7,035 nucleotides of DNA, taken from assembly GCA_937880065.1 (NCBI GenBank), contig CALFMA010000368.1, positions 1-7,035 of the forward strand. The letters are read 5' to 3'. The notes below the pieces were generated by a model that did no database searches, was not told the DNA's origin, and was given only the letters and a program-made list of their open reading frames with translations. Positions within the stretch are counted from its first letter, which is position 1. Every line of letters starts with the position of its first letter. Made by a program: the position numbers and the translations under genes. Origin of the DNA: an uncultured Ruminococcus sp. (GTDB lineage: Bacteria > Bacillota_A > Clostridia > Oscillospirales > Ruminococcaceae). Shown here piece by piece: positions 6,229 through 7,035 of the stretch.

Positions 6229-7035
6229 ATGGCTGATATTAAAATCATTTCCCCTCCCCTGCCGAATATGCCATGGTGCGAGAAGCCCCAAGGCTGTACG
6301 ACTCCAATGTGGAGAAATCCCGATAATCCAATAATTGAACGAAATCCCCTCCCTGATGTAGCACGTATTTTCAATAGTGCAGTAATCCCCTACGAACAAA
6401 GATTCGTTGGAGTTTTCAGAGGCGAACAGCGTGACGGTATGCCTCATGTTTATTTTGGAACAAGCGACGATGCACTTAACTGGACTTTCTGTGAAGAAAA
6501 AATTAAGTTTATCGACGAGGACGGTAATCCGTTTCAGCCGATTTACGCATATGACCCGAGATTAATTAAAGTTGAAGATACTTATTACGCAATCTGGTGT
6601 CAGGATATGTACGGTGCGGCAATCGGAATGGCGAAAACTACCGATTTCAATACATTTACACGAATTGAAAACCCATTCCTCCCCTATAACCGAAATGCCG
6701 TGCTTTTCCCACGAAAATTGAACGGCAATTTTGTAATGCTCTCCCGTCCATGCGACAATGGCCACACCGCATTCGGCGATATTTTCATAAGTGAAAGTCC
6801 TGATATGGTTTACTGGGGCAAACACCGCCATGTTATGGGAAAATCCGATAACTGGTGGGAAAGCCTGAAAATCGGCGGCGGAGCTGCTCCAATTGAAACT
6901 GACAAAGGCTGGCTGATTTTCTATCACGGCGTTGTCAACACCTGCAACGGCTATGTTTACAGCGTTGGTGCGGCAATTCTTGATATTGACAAGCCCTGGA
7001 TAGTAAAACACAGAGCCGATTGCTTCCTGCTTGCT
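6229..7035 (+). CDS. GH130 beta-1,4-mannoside phosphorylase (3' truncated by window edge)
   Basis: Cytoplasmic enzyme expected to split a non-reducing-end beta-mannosyl unit with phosphate, giving alpha-mannose 1-phosphate. The first 269 residues are visible and no signal peptide is seen. The sequence follows the GH130 five-bladed propeller pattern closest, from memory, to subfamily 2 (R. albus RaMP2-like): IFNSAVIP (47-54), FVGVFR (59-64), YDPRL (108-112) with D109 the likely general acid, LPYNRNAVLFPRK (151-163), MLSRPCDNGHTAFGDIF (170-186), SPDMVYWGKHRHVMG (190-204), KIGGGAAPIET (214-224), and GWLIFYHGV (227-235). R64, R155-N156, K214 and H233 fall where phosphate-contacting residues occur in the family. 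The gene stands alone here, divergent from the leftward operon, with its own strong promoter and ribosome binding site. Substrate (mannooligosaccharides, mannosyl-glucose or mannosyl-GlcNAc) cannot be settled from this part. Confidence 0.9.
   Translation, partial: MADIKIISPPLPNMPWCEKPQGCTTPMWRNPDNPIIERNPLPDVARIFNSAVIPYEQRFVGVFRGEQRDGMPHVYFGTSDDALNWTFCEEKIKFIDEDGNPFQPIYAYDPRLIKVEDTYYAIWCQDMYGAAIGMAKTTDFNTFTRIENPFLPYNRNAVLFPRKLNGNFVMLSRPCDNGHTAFGDIFISESPDMVYWGKHRHVMGKSDNWWESLKIGGGAAPIETDKGWLIFYHGVVNTCNGYVYSVGAAILDIDKPWIVKHRADCFLLA

Noticed and set aside
6562..7011. 149-codon open frame antisense to the GH130 gene
   Set aside because: The sense strand gives continuous GH130 motifs through the same stretch; the antisense product resembles nothing recognisable.

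Overview
The window looks like chromosomal DNA of a fibre-degrading, low-to-moderate-GC gut or rumen Firmicute, most likely Ruminococcus or a close relative in the Oscillospiraceae. The support is a secreted pectate lyase ending in a type I dockerin of ruminococcal style, a GH130 subfamily-2-like mannoside phosphorylase, strong AGGAGG-type ribosome binding sites and AT-rich intergenic DNA. The genus is an inference; no rRNA or other marker gene is present.

Layout. Positions 1-2190 (+) hold the 3' part of a modular PL1 pectate lyase: beta-sandwich module, Thr/Pro linker, second beta-rich module, PL1 catalytic domain, Thr/Pro linker, dockerin. Its start lies outside the window. Positions 2191-2296 carry two back-to-back hairpin terminators between convergent genes. 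Positions 2297-5952 (-) form a compact three-gene operon, in transcription order: a galactokinase-like protein that has lost its catalytic motifs, a cardiolipin synthase (8-nt overlap with the first gene), and an ADP-ribosylglycohydrolase (19-nt gap). Positions 5953-6228 are an AT-rich divergent control region with a good sigma-A promoter facing right, a weaker one facing left, and several inverted repeats. Positions 6229-7035 (+) hold the 5' part of a GH130 beta-mannoside phosphorylase that runs off the right edge.

How it fits together. The pectate lyase is extracellular, probably docked on a cellulosome, and cuts pectin. The GH130 enzyme is cytoplasmic and probably phosphorolyses beta-1,4-mannosides taken up from mannan or glycans. 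Both fit plant-polysaccharide use but are not obviously co-regulated. The operon between them is unrelated to polysaccharide breakdown at first sight: phospholipid synthesis, reversal of ADP-ribosylation, and a probable non-catalytic GHMP-fold sugar sensor.

The most interesting items are the intact but apparently catalytically dead galactokinase paralogue leading the operon, and a perfect 13-bp inverted repeat that brackets the -35 box of the GH130 promoter. No mobile element, CRISPR array, tRNA or rRNA was seen.
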